Part shown: positions 15,696 to 24,679 of the stretch, piece after piece | Position numbering within the stretch: the stretch's first letter is position 1 | How the letters are laid out: each line of letters begins with the position of its first letter | Source: Deltaproteobacteria bacterium | GTDB lineage: Bacteria > Myxococcota_A > Polyangia > JAAYKL01 | DNA length: 64,000 nucleotides | Reading direction: 5' to 3' | NCBI GenBank assembly: GCA_016935665.1 | Contig: JAFGQN010000242.1 | Span: 1 to 64,000, forward strand | The notes under the pieces: generated by a model | Databases searched by the model: none | Told to the model about the DNA's origin: nothing | The model's input: the letters and a program-made list of their open reading frames with translations, nothing else | Position numbers and translations under genes: made by a program

Positions 15696-16104
15696 CCCTT
15701 TAGTGCCATTCTTCTTCACAGAAGTCCACTTCGGATTTACCAAAGCGGCACAACCGAATCTTCCACCCACTTTCCGGCATCCCCAACCCCGTCGCCATGC
15801 TCTTCCCCGTCGGCGGCGACACAAGGTGATTGTATTTATATACCCAAAAACGATTATCGCCGTCATTACAACGACAACCGAAGAAAAACAGTCAATACAC
15901 ATAAAACATCACATGAACTATAGAATATCCGCGTCATTCCCTGTGATTCAGAACATTGGAAATGCATCTGAAAACGCTGCTTCCACTTGATGCATGCCCG
16001 TCAAATTGTATAATTTTCCAATGGTGTATTTCAATTTCACAGCTCCAATTCCAACCGACGTGGAGGCGAAATAAAACGCGAGGGAATACCGCAGGATATT
16101 TTAA
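15696..16104. other. Intergenic, no supported gene
   Basis: This stretch separates the riboswitch promoter from the divergent kinase gene. I see no coding signal or clear structure beyond short GC-rich patches near 15770-15825. It presumably holds the kinase promoter, which I could not pin down. Confidence 0.5.
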
Positions 16105-18558
16105 ATGAAATCGTTGCAGAATCGTATCATGGTGACCATGGTAACGCTAACCGCGACAGCGCTGCTCGCTATCTCTTTTTTGGTTCAGAAGGATGTTTCC
16201 AATGTGGTGCGCCATTCGGAGCAAATCCATTCCAGACACATCCTGAACCAGGTTTATCGCCAAATATCCAACAATTATCAAAACGAAAAATTCTTTCGGG
16301 AAACCCTTTACCGTGAACGAAAGGAAACCCTGAAGAATTTCACTGACATGGCGCTTAAAATTGTGGAGAAAAACTATCTGAAATACAATTCCGGAGAACT
16401 CGGTCTTCAGGAAGCCATGGACCAGACGAAAGAAACTATTCGAGCCATGCGTTACGATAACGGCGCCGGCTACATTTGGATTCAGGACATCAGCCTGCCC
16501 GTCCCCTATATGCTGATGCATCCTGCCGTTCCCGGACTGGAAGGAAAAAAAGGGACAAACAGGCTCTATTACGACGCCACAGAAGACGGTTCCAACCTGC
16601 TGGCCCAGTTTGTTCTTCAAACCAACAATCCAAAACAATCGGCGTTTGTCGGATATCGATGGCCCAAACCAACCCCAAAGGGACTCAGCCAGGTACAGCC
16701 AAAAATGTCGCACGTGCGGCGTTTTGCCCCGTGGAGCTGGGTTATCGGTACAGGAATGTACACTGACGATATTGAAAGAATAACCAGAAACCATGATATA
16801 AAATTACGACATAAGCTGTTCGAGGAACTTGCTCGCATTCGCATTGTTGATTCGGGTTATTTTTATATTTTCGACGGACAGGGAACATTCGTCACTCATC
16901 CCGTCTTTCAGGGGCAAAACAAGATAAATTTACGGGATCCTCTGACCGGGAAGTACATATTGAAAGAGCTGCAAAAAATTGCCCATGATCCCCTTGGCAA
17001 CAGCTATGAATACTCGTGGGTCAAACCCGGCCAATCCAAAGAAACGGTTTTTAAAAAAGTAGCCATGGTGCGCTACTTTAAACCGTTGGACTGGTATATT
17101 GGCATTTCACCGTACGTCGATGAACTGCTGGCGCCAGCCATACGGTTGCGTACTAAAATTCTGGTAAGTTCCATAGGATTTCTCGTTCTGGTCTTCGTGG
17201 TGGCCTGGTGGATGGCAAGAACCATCTCCACCCCAATATCTCTTTTGGCCAAAGCCACAAAAGACATTCAAAAACACGGCATTGGAAAGGTCCAGCTTCC
17301 AATAACAGGAACCATTGAAACCCAAATACTCGGCCACGGCCTGCAACGCCTGATGGAGGTGGTGCAGCAAAATCAGGAACGTATTCAGGCCATGTCAAAC
17401 TACCTTGGTAATGTTATCGATTCCATGCCTTCCATGCTCATCGGCGTATCTCCTGATGGTCTGATTACACAATGGAATACAGAAGCAACAAAGGTTACCG
17501 GTATTGATAATAAGGATGCCATCGGCAACCCCCTCAATGAGGTGCTCCCCCGATTAAAGGAAGATATGGTTCTTGTCAGCAAAGCCATTTCCACAGGTCA
17601 GCAACAGAACGATAATAAACGCAGCTATTGGGTGAATGGCGAAACCCGCTACGAGGATCTCACTGTTTTCCCTGTTATGTCAGGTGAAGAAAAAGGAGCG
17701 GTCATACGGATTGATGACATTACTCAGCGGATACATATCGAACAAATGATGATACAAAATGAAAAAATGCTTTCTGTGGGTGGACTGGCCGCCGGCATGG
17801 CCCACGAAATCAATAACCCACTGGGCGGCATCCTTCAAAACATCTTCCTGATGCATCACCGCCTGTTCGACAAAAGTACCGCAGCCAATCAAAAAGTGGC
17901 AAAGGAAGCAAACATATCATTTGATGGCTTGCAGGAATATCTAACCAAACGAGACATATATAAAATGATTCAGCGAATCGAATCATCGGGGCAACGCGCC
18001 GCGATGATTGTGGACAACATACTCAGTTTTGCCCGCAAGGAAACCAGCGAAAAAAAACGCCACTCTCTGGCATCTCTCGTGGACAACTGTATTGAGCTAT
18101 CCAGTGTGGATTATGACCTGAGGAGCAAGTTCGATTTTCGGCAAATTTCAATTAAAAGAGAGTATGCAGCCAATACCCCGGAGCTGCTGTGCGATTCCGG
18201 ATCTATCCAACAGGTTGTATTGAACATCCTCCGAAATGGGAAAGAGGCGATGCATCATGCCGGAATTGAAGACCCCCGATTCATAATTCGTATTTTTCCT
18301 GTTTCGACGACGACACACAATAACAAACCAAAGATGGTACAACTTGAAATCCAGGATAATGGCCCTGGCATAAATGAAAAGGTTCAACAGCGAATCTTTG
18401 AGCCGTTCTTTACCACCAAAACCTCTATCCATGGAACCGGACTGGGACTCAGTGTGTCATACTTCATCATCACCGAAAATCATCATGGCGAAATGACGGT
18501 AAAAAGCGTTGTTGGCAAGGGTACAACCTTTATCATTCGGTTGCCCATCAACAGCTGA
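16105..18558 (+). CDS. Membrane sensor histidine kinase (Cache-HAMP-PAS)
   Basis: The 817-residue protein has a first membrane helix near residues 10-27 and a long periplasmic region (about 30-345) with two Cache-like halves; both contain a G(A/S)GYxxIxD/YIFD-type motif and a WxIGxGxY/WYIGISPY motif. A second helix (about 350-372) leads to HAMP, then a PAS domain (about 430-550), a dimerisation/phosphoacceptor domain with His567 in HEINNPLGG, and an HATPase domain with NGPGI, FEPFFTTK and GTGLGLS. It senses a small extracellular ligand and phosphorylates an unknown regulator; no response regulator gene is adjacent. AGGA lies upstream of the start. The gene points away from the riboswitch operon. 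Confidence 0.92.
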   Translation: MKSLQNRIMVTMVTLTATALLAISFLVQKDVSNVVRHSEQIHSRHILNQVYRQISNNYQNEKFFRETLYRERKETLKNFTDMALKIVEKNYLKYNSGELGLQEAMDQTKETIRAMRYDNGAGYIWIQDISLPVPYMLMHPAVPGLEGKKGTNRLYYDATEDGSNLLAQFVLQTNNPKQSAFVGYRWPKPTPKGLSQVQPKMSHVRRFAPWSWVIGTGMYTDDIERITRNHDIKLRHKLFEELARIRIVDSGYFYIFDGQGTFVTHPVFQGQNKINLRDPLTGKYILKELQKIAHDPLGNSYEYSWVKPGQSKETVFKKVAMVRYFKPLDWYIGISPYVDELLAPAIRLRTKILVSSIGFLVLVFVVAWWMARTISTPISLLAKATKDIQKHGIGKVQLPITGTIETQILGHGLQRLMEVVQQNQERIQAMSNYLGNVIDSMPSMLIGVSPDGLITQWNTEATKVTGIDNKDAIGNPLNEVLPRLKEDMVLVSKAISTGQQQNDNKRSYWVNGETRYEDLTVFPVMSGEEKGAVIRIDDITQRIHIEQMMIQNEKMLSVGGLAAGMAHEINNPLGGILQNIFLMHHRLFDKSTAANQKVAKEANISFDGLQEYLTKRDIYKMIQRIESSGQRAAMIVDNILSFARKETSEKKRHSLASLVDNCIELSSVDYDLRSKFDFRQISIKREYAANTPELLCDSGSIQQVVLNILRNGKEAMHHAGIEDPRFIIRIFPVSTTTHNNKPKMVQLEIQDNGPGINEKVQQRIFEPFFTTKTSIHGTGLGLSVSYFIITENHHGEMTVKSVVGKGTTFIIRLPINS

Positions 18559-18598
18559 GTTCGTTCACGCGCCGCGATACGCCATTGCCGCCAGAACG

Positions 18599-20113
18599 TT
18601 AAATGGCTTCAACAATCACTTTATCTCTTTCGGGAGAATACATGAACATGCATCGGGACAGCGGAGTTTTCACCAGGAAGCTTCTGCCCAATATGATAAT
18701 TCGGGTACCGGGAAACACGGTATTGGCAACGATAACCCGAAACTTTACGTTTTCGATACGCTCTTTGTTTTTGCTGGCCAGTAGCGATGAAATTTCGGTT
18801 CGCCGTTTCTGGAGTTGCCTGAGTTCCTCAAGCTCTTTTAAAATTTCCTGCTGCTCTGCTTCTGTTTTGCCTGACAAATCCGGATGGCAATCGTCACATC
18901 CCAGAATCCTGGACTTATGGGAAATGGCATCGATTATGTCGGCGCGTTCCTTATGCAGGGCTTTTTCTTCGTCCGTGCGTTGCCCCAGCTCAATAAGCGT
19001 ATCCACTTCATTTTCGCTACCCACTTCTTTGGCCTCAAACATTTGAGCACACCGTATGGTTCCCCCTCTAACAATGCCTTTTCCTGTTTTTACAATCACG
19101 CTGTCCCCGGCTGTCACCATACAGTTATGCAGATTGTTGGCCACCACCACGTTGCCATCCGCATCAATTGCGGTGTTTTGAGCAAACTGAGTGTAAACGT
19201 TACCCTTTGCCCTGAGGTGAGATTCAATTGCCCCCTGTTTCAATTCGATGTCGCCACCACTCTCAATTGTCACCTCACGCACTGTTTTACCAACGATGAC
19301 ATTCCCCAATGCACTTACTTCGAATCCGGACCGCACGGTGCCTTTCACCAGCAAAGATCCTTCATCCATATGGATATTCCCGGTGTGGAAATCCACATCC
19401 CCCGAATGTTCAAACAGTTCGGTAATACTCAATACACCATGTGCGTACTGCACCATGCCGCTTTTCTGTGCCCGAATAATGCCGTTGTCATCCACGGTCA
19501 CAAACTCGCCCACCTCAAATACCGGCCCCTTTCCCGCTTGTGCCGGCACCTGATTCCCGAATACATCGGTTCCGGGCCTGCCCTGCGTTGAGAAGACAAA
19601 CCGCCCGAGTTCGTCTCCCTGCTGCACCGTCTCCACAAATCCACGCTCGTGGTAATCCACACGATTGTGCTCATCTTCTTCCCCGGCATAAATCCCGGTT
19701 TGCACCTTTAACTCCACGGTCCCGTTCTGACCGTGCACTGGAGGTGTGCCTCTTACTACTGTATCGTCCTGAAGAGAGGCCCCCGCTGCCACCTGCTGTA
19801 TAATCGCATCCACCGTTTCGTTGGCAACGGCAACGGTCACCCCTTTTACCGTCAGTGCCTCGCGAATGAGCTGACCGGAAAGCGGACGCCCATCCCCCAG
19901 ATGTCCATGCACATGCTGAATCTGGACCGACATTTTGTCGTCCGAAATGCTTAGGCGAATTTCCGCATCCAGATTTTTTACAGCGGCAAAGAAAAGACCT
20001 TCGCCCACCTGGTTCACTAAAATGTTACTCTCATCAACGCCAAACAATTTTCCGGCCTTTATGTGGGCGTCTTCGACCGATGTGGCCTCGATGGTTTCCT
20101 GAAACTTTTCCAT
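18599..20113 (-). CDS. DUF342/FapA-like protein
   Basis: The 504-residue product matches the FapA (DUF342) pattern: an N-terminal domain with G(x)PPxxGxxG-type loop, then a central right-handed beta-helix of short repeats (GDVDFxTGNI, GSLLVKGTVRSG, GNVIVGKTV, GGDIELKQGA, GNVYTQFAQN), then a charged coiled-coil C-terminus (about residues 390-470). I chose ATG 20113 because GAAGGA lies eight bases upstream; a TTG at 20146 is the alternative. Family members act in polar localisation or flagellar/surface functions in some bacteria, but the general role is unclear. It lies 104 bases downstream of the hybrid kinase gene in the same direction and may be co-transcribed. Confidence 0.85.
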   Translation of the reverse strand: MEKFQETIEATSVEDAHIKAGKLFGVDESNILVNQVGEGLFFAAVKNLDAEIRLSISDDKMSVQIQHVHGHLGDGRPLSGQLIREALTVKGVTVAVANETVDAIIQQVAAGASLQDDTVVRGTPPVHGQNGTVELKVQTGIYAGEEDEHNRVDYHERGFVETVQQGDELGRFVFSTQGRPGTDVFGNQVPAQAGKGPVFEVGEFVTVDDNGIIRAQKSGMVQYAHGVLSITELFEHSGDVDFHTGNIHMDEGSLLVKGTVRSGFEVSALGNVIVGKTVREVTIESGGDIELKQGAIESHLRAKGNVYTQFAQNTAIDADGNVVVANNLHNCMVTAGDSVIVKTGKGIVRGGTIRCAQMFEAKEVGSENEVDTLIELGQRTDEEKALHKERADIIDAISHKSRILGCDDCHPDLSGKTEAEQQEILKELEELRQLQKRRTEISSLLASKNKERIENVKFRVIVANTVFPGTRIIILGRSFLVKTPLSRCMFMYSPERDKVIVEAI

Positions 20114-20217
20114 ATGCTGCGTCCTTCGTGCGGAATCGCCCTCCAATAAACAATATCGGTCTGTTACGGGAATACTTAAGGTTCAGGTCTGTCCACGATA
20201 CAATCAACGAACAGCAA

Positions 20218-22203
20218 TCAACGCAAAAGTTCGCTGATTTTATTGGCGAGGATGTCTCTGGGAATGGGTTTTTGCAGGAACTCGACGCCCTCTTTCAATA
20301 CGCCGTGATGCGTGACCACGTTGGCCGTGTACGCCGACGTATACAATGTGGGAATCCCGGGCAGCATTCCTTCGATTATTTTTGACAATTCCGCCCCGTT
20401 CATCTCTGGCATCACCACATCGGTCATCAGCAGACGGATTCTGGTATCACCGGCGTTCGTCACATGGGCAATGGCTTCAGATGGCGAATTGGCCGGCAAC
20501 ACCTGGTAGTTCAGTTTTTCCAGGGTGATCTGATTCACCGCCAGCACCATGGCTTCATCCTCCACCAGTAAAACCACCTCACCGTTTCCTTTGGGCAATT
20601 GGCGCCTATTCTTTTCCGGCAAGGCTTCCGCGCCCTTGAAATGCCGCGTCAGATAAATTTTAAACGTGGTTCCCTGGCCCGGTTCGCTGTATACGTTGAT
20701 GAACCCGTCGTTCTGTTTCACGATCCCAAACACGGTGGCCAGTCCAAGACCGGTACCCTCGCCTTTTGGCTTGGTGGTAAAAAACGGTTCAAAAATCTGT
20801 TGCTGAATCTCCGCATCCATGCCGCACCCATCGTCACTGACTGCGAGCATCACGTAATCGCCGGGGACAAATCCCGGATTCATGGCGCAGTAGGCGCGAT
20901 CGAACGACACATTTCGTGTTTCGATAGTAATATGCCCCACACCCGTAATGGCATCCCGTGCGTTCACACATAGATTGGCCATAATCTGTTCCAGTTGCGA
21001 AGGATCCATTTTTACCGTTCCGGGAGTGTCTACGGGCAGCCACGCTAAATCAATATGCTCGCCAATCAATCGATTGAGCATTTTCAACATCTTGGCGATT
21101 ACCTCATTGAGGTTGAGATAGACAGGCTTCATTGGCTGTCGCCTCGCAAATGCCAGCAATTGCTGAATCAGCTCTGCCGACCGCTCCGCCGCGTGCTGCA
21201 CTTCTTTGAGCGAGTGATATGTCTCAGCATCCAGATGCACCTGTTCCAGTATGAGATCCGTTCGGCCCAGAATAACGCTGAGCATATTGTTAAAATCATG
21301 GGCAACTCCGCCCGCCAGACGCCCCACTGTTTCCATTCGCTGCGCCTGGTGGTACTTCTTTTGCAACACCAGATTCTCTTCTTCCTGCAGTTTTCTTTCG
21401 GTAATATCCCATACGGTGCCAATGGAGCGCAGTGGTTTGCCACGGATGTCCAGAAAGGTTTCACCCTTCTCCTGAACATATCGAATACTTCCATCTGCTG
21501 TCAGCAACCGATGAGACACCTCGTAGGGAGTATTCTTTCTTACGGAGCTGCTATATGCATCGTGCACAAGCTGCCGATCGTCTGGGTGCACCACCTCCAG
21601 AAACGCCTCATAAGTGGCTTCAAACCTATCGGGGTCAATTCCGAAAATGTTATAAATTTCATCGGACCAGTACAGCTGGTCGTGTTCCAAATCCAGTTCC
21701 CAGGAGCCAATTCGCGCCAGTCGCTGCGATTCTTTCAAACGTGTTTCACTCTTGTGCAATGCTCTTTCCACATACTTGCGTTCGGTAATACGCTCAAGTA
21801 CAGCAGTAGCGCCCAGGATTTCTCCGGTTGCTTTTTGAACGGGATATACGTTGAAAGAATATCGGTTATGTCCTTCCGGCTGATGGGCAACGGTCATTTC
21901 GGTGTGCACGGGAGAATTTGAATCCATTGCGTCGGCCACCGGGCATGGATAATGGTCAATGGAAATGCCGGCCACATCCACAGGAGACGTTCCTGCCAGC
22001 TCATCCGCCGCGACACCCAATACGTCTGCATAGCTGCGATTCACCCACTTGATGTGCCGGTGACAATCGAAAAAAGCAATACCCAGAGGCAATGAATCCA
22101 GCCAGAATGGGCTCATTGCCCACACAGCCTCATCCGAGGCCAACTCCGATATTAGCGGTTTCATATCCATGTCACAGCCCATCGGCAAATTCTCATTCGC
22201 CAC
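20218..22203 (-). CDS. Hybrid histidine kinase with C-terminal receiver
   Basis: The 661-residue protein lacks membrane segments and is probably cytoplasmic. Two PAS domains (about 25-150 and 155-280, the second with WSDEIYNIFG and a PAC motif) precede the His-containing domain (His302 in GGVAHDFNNML), an HATPase domain (NARDAI, DDGCGM, FEPFFTTK, GTGLGLA) and a receiver domain with phosphoacceptor Asp595 in LLMTDVVMPEMNG. The GTG at 22203 has no clear ribosome binding site; ATG 22182 is an equally possible start. It probably autophosphorylates and passes phosphate to its own receiver. The FapA-like gene follows in the same direction. Confidence 0.92.
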   Translation of the reverse strand: MANENLPMGCDMDMKPLISELASDEAVWAMSPFWLDSLPLGIAFFDCHRHIKWVNRSYADVLGVAADELAGTSPVDVAGISIDHYPCPVADAMDSNSPVHTEMTVAHQPEGHNRYSFNVYPVQKATGEILGATAVLERITERKYVERALHKSETRLKESQRLARIGSWELDLEHDQLYWSDEIYNIFGIDPDRFEATYEAFLEVVHPDDRQLVHDAYSSSVRKNTPYEVSHRLLTADGSIRYVQEKGETFLDIRGKPLRSIGTVWDITERKLQEEENLVLQKKYHQAQRMETVGRLAGGVAHDFNNMLSVILGRTDLILEQVHLDAETYHSLKEVQHAAERSAELIQQLLAFARRQPMKPVYLNLNEVIAKMLKMLNRLIGEHIDLAWLPVDTPGTVKMDPSQLEQIMANLCVNARDAITGVGHITIETRNVSFDRAYCAMNPGFVPGDYVMLAVSDDGCGMDAEIQQQIFEPFFTTKPKGEGTGLGLATVFGIVKQNDGFINVYSEPGQGTTFKIYLTRHFKGAEALPEKNRRQLPKGNGEVVLLVEDEAMVLAVNQITLEKLNYQVLPANSPSEAIAHVTNAGDTRIRLLMTDVVMPEMNGAELSKIIEGMLPGIPTLYTSAYTANVVTHHGVLKEGVEFLQKPIPRDILANKISELLR

Positions 22204-22532
22204 TATTCGACGACAGATAAAATCCTGTCACTTAATACTTTTGATGTTCAACTAATTTAAGAATAGCATCATCAACGTCATTGACACCTATATTTTTTTA
22301 TCAGTTTTAGTTTTATTACTTTAACAAAAACTATGCCCCCATCGGCTTCCGTTCACATTCAACACTTGATAAAACCACATCATTTTAGCCAGTTGCCCGA
22401 TACACTGCAGGAGATCGCATTAAACAATTTCGTTGATGCCTCACGCCGCTGGGCACCCATCAAAAAGGGGGGTATATTTCCTTACAGTTTTAATGAAAGT
22501 GAATTTTTTTCATCATGACCAAGGAGGATTCC
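22204..22532. other. Divergent intergenic region
   Basis: This AT-rich stretch lies between the divergent kinase and monooxygenase genes. It contains runs of T and A near 22265-22330 that could hold divergent promoters. No gene or clear terminator is seen. Confidence 0.5.
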
Positions 22533-22874
22533 ATGAAAATCAGTGCGGTAACCGTAACGGTGAAGGATGAGTTCGTTGAAGATTTCATTGAAGCCAGCCT
22601 GACTCACCAGAAAAATACCACCCTCGAAAAAGGCAATCTTCGATTTGATTTTCTTCAGTCCAAATCCGAACCCAACATGTTCCTTTTTTACGAAGTTTAT
22701 CAATCAGACTCGGACATCGAAAAGCATCGTCAGGCAGACTCCTATAAAATCTGGCGACAAACCGTGGATGAATGGATGGCCATCCCCAGAAAAGGTATCC
22801 GCTATCGACCACTTGCGCCAATTCACAGCGCGGCGTACCGATACCCGGATTGGATGGTGCATTCAGAAGAGTGA
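22533..22874 (+). CDS. Antibiotic biosynthesis monooxygenase-like (ABM) protein
   Basis: The 113-residue protein starts at ATG 22533, five bases after AAGGAGG. It follows the ABM/LsrG dimeric alpha-beta-barrel pattern: an N-terminal strand (ISAVTVTVKDEFVEDFIEA), NLRFDFLQS, then FLFYEVYQSDSDIEKHRQAD. Such proteins act as quinone or aldehyde monooxygenases, heme-degrading enzymes or autoinducer-2 isomerases. The specific substrate is unknown. The radical SAM gene starts 51 bases later, with its own strong site, and is probably in the same operon. Confidence 0.8.
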   Translation: MKISAVTVTVKDEFVEDFIEASLTHQKNTTLEKGNLRFDFLQSKSEPNMFLFYEVYQSDSDIEKHRQADSYKIWRQTVDEWMAIPRKGIRYRPLAPIHSAAYRYPDWMVHSEE

Positions 22875-22925
22875 CAGCATCGATTGCTGACGTAACCCAT
22901 AACCCCTTTCTTGAGGAGGTATCGC

Positions 22926-24392
22926 ATGGACACGGAACTAACCAACAAACTCTCCAACGAACTGCGCGAACTGGGCGGATTGGTAAACTCACAGCTGGGT
23001 TACCCGGACGTTCATCCCGCAATCAGGGACAGCAATATCTGTTCCAAACTTACAGAAAAAACAATTCAGGTGGTGGACTTTCTGGTAAATGCGCCCCACG
23101 CTCCCGCCAAAATTGTAGCTCAGAAAATGGGCATGAGCCGGGAGGAAATTAAACTGGCCTACAAATTAATTCAGGCCAGTCCCGAATTAACTGAGCGATT
23201 CCGCAGTTCGCCCAATAACGATTATCTGAATATTGTGAGGCACTATTTCAATACCGAGATGTATGTGGTGGTCTTTTTTGTGGGGATGTCATGTCCAGGA
23301 AGGTGTATTTACTGTCCCAATGTAACTGTCCGTCCTGACGGTTCCAGATTTCTTTCGGTATATCGTGGCAGAAAAGATACTATTCCTGGCGCAAAAACCA
23401 TTGCTCGGGTGTTTGATGATCTTGATTCCATTCGTCTCGGTGGTGTGCTCCCCCTGGTTAAAATATCAGGCGGTCTGGAACCACTAACCGATCCGGAAAC
23501 CATGTCATTGATACTCGATGAGGCGGAGGAAAAAGGGATTCGCGTAAAACTCTTTACCAATGGTCTCCTGCTCAACACGCCTGAACGTCGCCGCCTCGCA
23601 TTGCGCGCATCCGATATTCGCATCAGCCTGAATGTCCTTGATGAACACAAATACGATCACATTATGTTTGGTAAACAAAACGCAACCGGAGAATACAGTT
23701 TAACAACAGTATTATCAAATATTGGCCACATGGTGAATGAAAGAGACCGACTAGGGCTCAACTCCAAAATCGGACTCAACACCATCGTTTTAGAGGAAAA
23801 CCATAAGGACATCGTCGCGTTCACAGGACTGGCAAAGAATCTGGGACTCGATTTCATCGATTTCAAACCAAACTACTTTCAACAGTACTCCCCCGAAACA
23901 CAGGCGGCTGTCTGCGACACAATCACCCGGCTGCATCACGATTGGACGCGATACCATCCCGATCTTTTCTTTGCGGGCTCACTCTTTAAAGAAAACGTCT
24001 TCTGGACACACCGGGAAGGCGTGTGTCACCCCCACAAACAGGCCCGATTTAAAATGTTCATTACGCCCTTTGGAAAATGCAGCCCGGTCCACCACGGCGC
24101 ATTCCCATCCAGTGACAGAGAAGTAGACGAGCGCTACACGGTGGGACAACTTCTCCCCAGCCACGGACTAATAGACGTTCTCAACGAACTGCAGCCGTTG
24201 CCAGACATCGAGTTCGACAAACTCAATCCCTTTGAACACATGCTTGCGCTGGAGATTGACCGGGAAGAACAGGATCTCTCGTGGGGCATTCCACCTGATT
24301 ACAACCCCTACAACTTCCCCATGGCCACCTCGGTCCCTCCGGACTTTCCAGCCAATCCAGTGCTAAAACAAATCGTTACCATTCGCGGTTAA
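22926..24392 (+). CDS. Radical SAM enzyme of unknown specificity
   Basis: The 488-residue protein starts at ATG 22926, eight bases after AGGAGG. An N-terminal helical part (about 1-115) includes a winged-helix-like stretch (VVDFLVNAPHAPAKIVAQKM). The radical SAM core starts near residue 118 with MSCPGRCIYC (CxxxCxxC), followed by a GGLEPLTDP motif like the GGEP SAM-binding turn, and strand motifs FTNG and ISLNVLD. The C-terminus has several Cys/His residues (GVCHPHKQARFKMFITPFGKCSPVHH) that could bind a second cluster or metal. I do not recognise the subfamily; a sugar or amino-acid radical enzyme is conceivable. The ABM-like gene upstream may supply or use a related substrate. Confidence 0.8.
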   Translation: MDTELTNKLSNELRELGGLVNSQLGYPDVHPAIRDSNICSKLTEKTIQVVDFLVNAPHAPAKIVAQKMGMSREEIKLAYKLIQASPELTERFRSSPNNDYLNIVRHYFNTEMYVVVFFVGMSCPGRCIYCPNVTVRPDGSRFLSVYRGRKDTIPGAKTIARVFDDLDSIRLGGVLPLVKISGGLEPLTDPETMSLILDEAEEKGIRVKLFTNGLLLNTPERRRLALRASDIRISLNVLDEHKYDHIMFGKQNATGEYSLTTVLSNIGHMVNERDRLGLNSKIGLNTIVLEENHKDIVAFTGLAKNLGLDFIDFKPNYFQQYSPETQAAVCDTITRLHHDWTRYHPDLFFAGSLFKENVFWTHREGVCHPHKQARFKMFITPFGKCSPVHHGAFPSSDREVDERYTVGQLLPSHGLIDVLNELQPLPDIEFDKLNPFEHMLALEIDREEQDLSWGIPPDYNPYNFPMATSVPPDFPANPVLKQIVTIRG

Positions 24393-24679
24393 ATTCGATA
24401 CAGCGGAATAATAGGGCTCTATCCGAATCTCTCAACCCAAATCCTTAATGAATTCAGCATGAAAGTGTCGGCCCACACCGTTTTCTCTAAGTAGCTTTTG
24501 GCGCGGAAATATGGTCATCAGGAATATCCAATCCAGAGATACTACTAACCTTCAAGGATATTCCCACTAACCAGAAGCAAAACTATCTCTAAATTCTAAG
24601 AACTCAAGGGATTAAAATCTGCACAGGCAAAATGTTGCATCCACCGGTAATTCTCACGATTTTGCAGCAATTCTGTTAA

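Noticed and set aside
15658-15990. A 110-codon plus-strand frame in the divergent intergenic region.
   Set aside because: It is Arg/Pro/Thr-rich with no RBS or domain and spans the probable promoter of the riboswitch operon.
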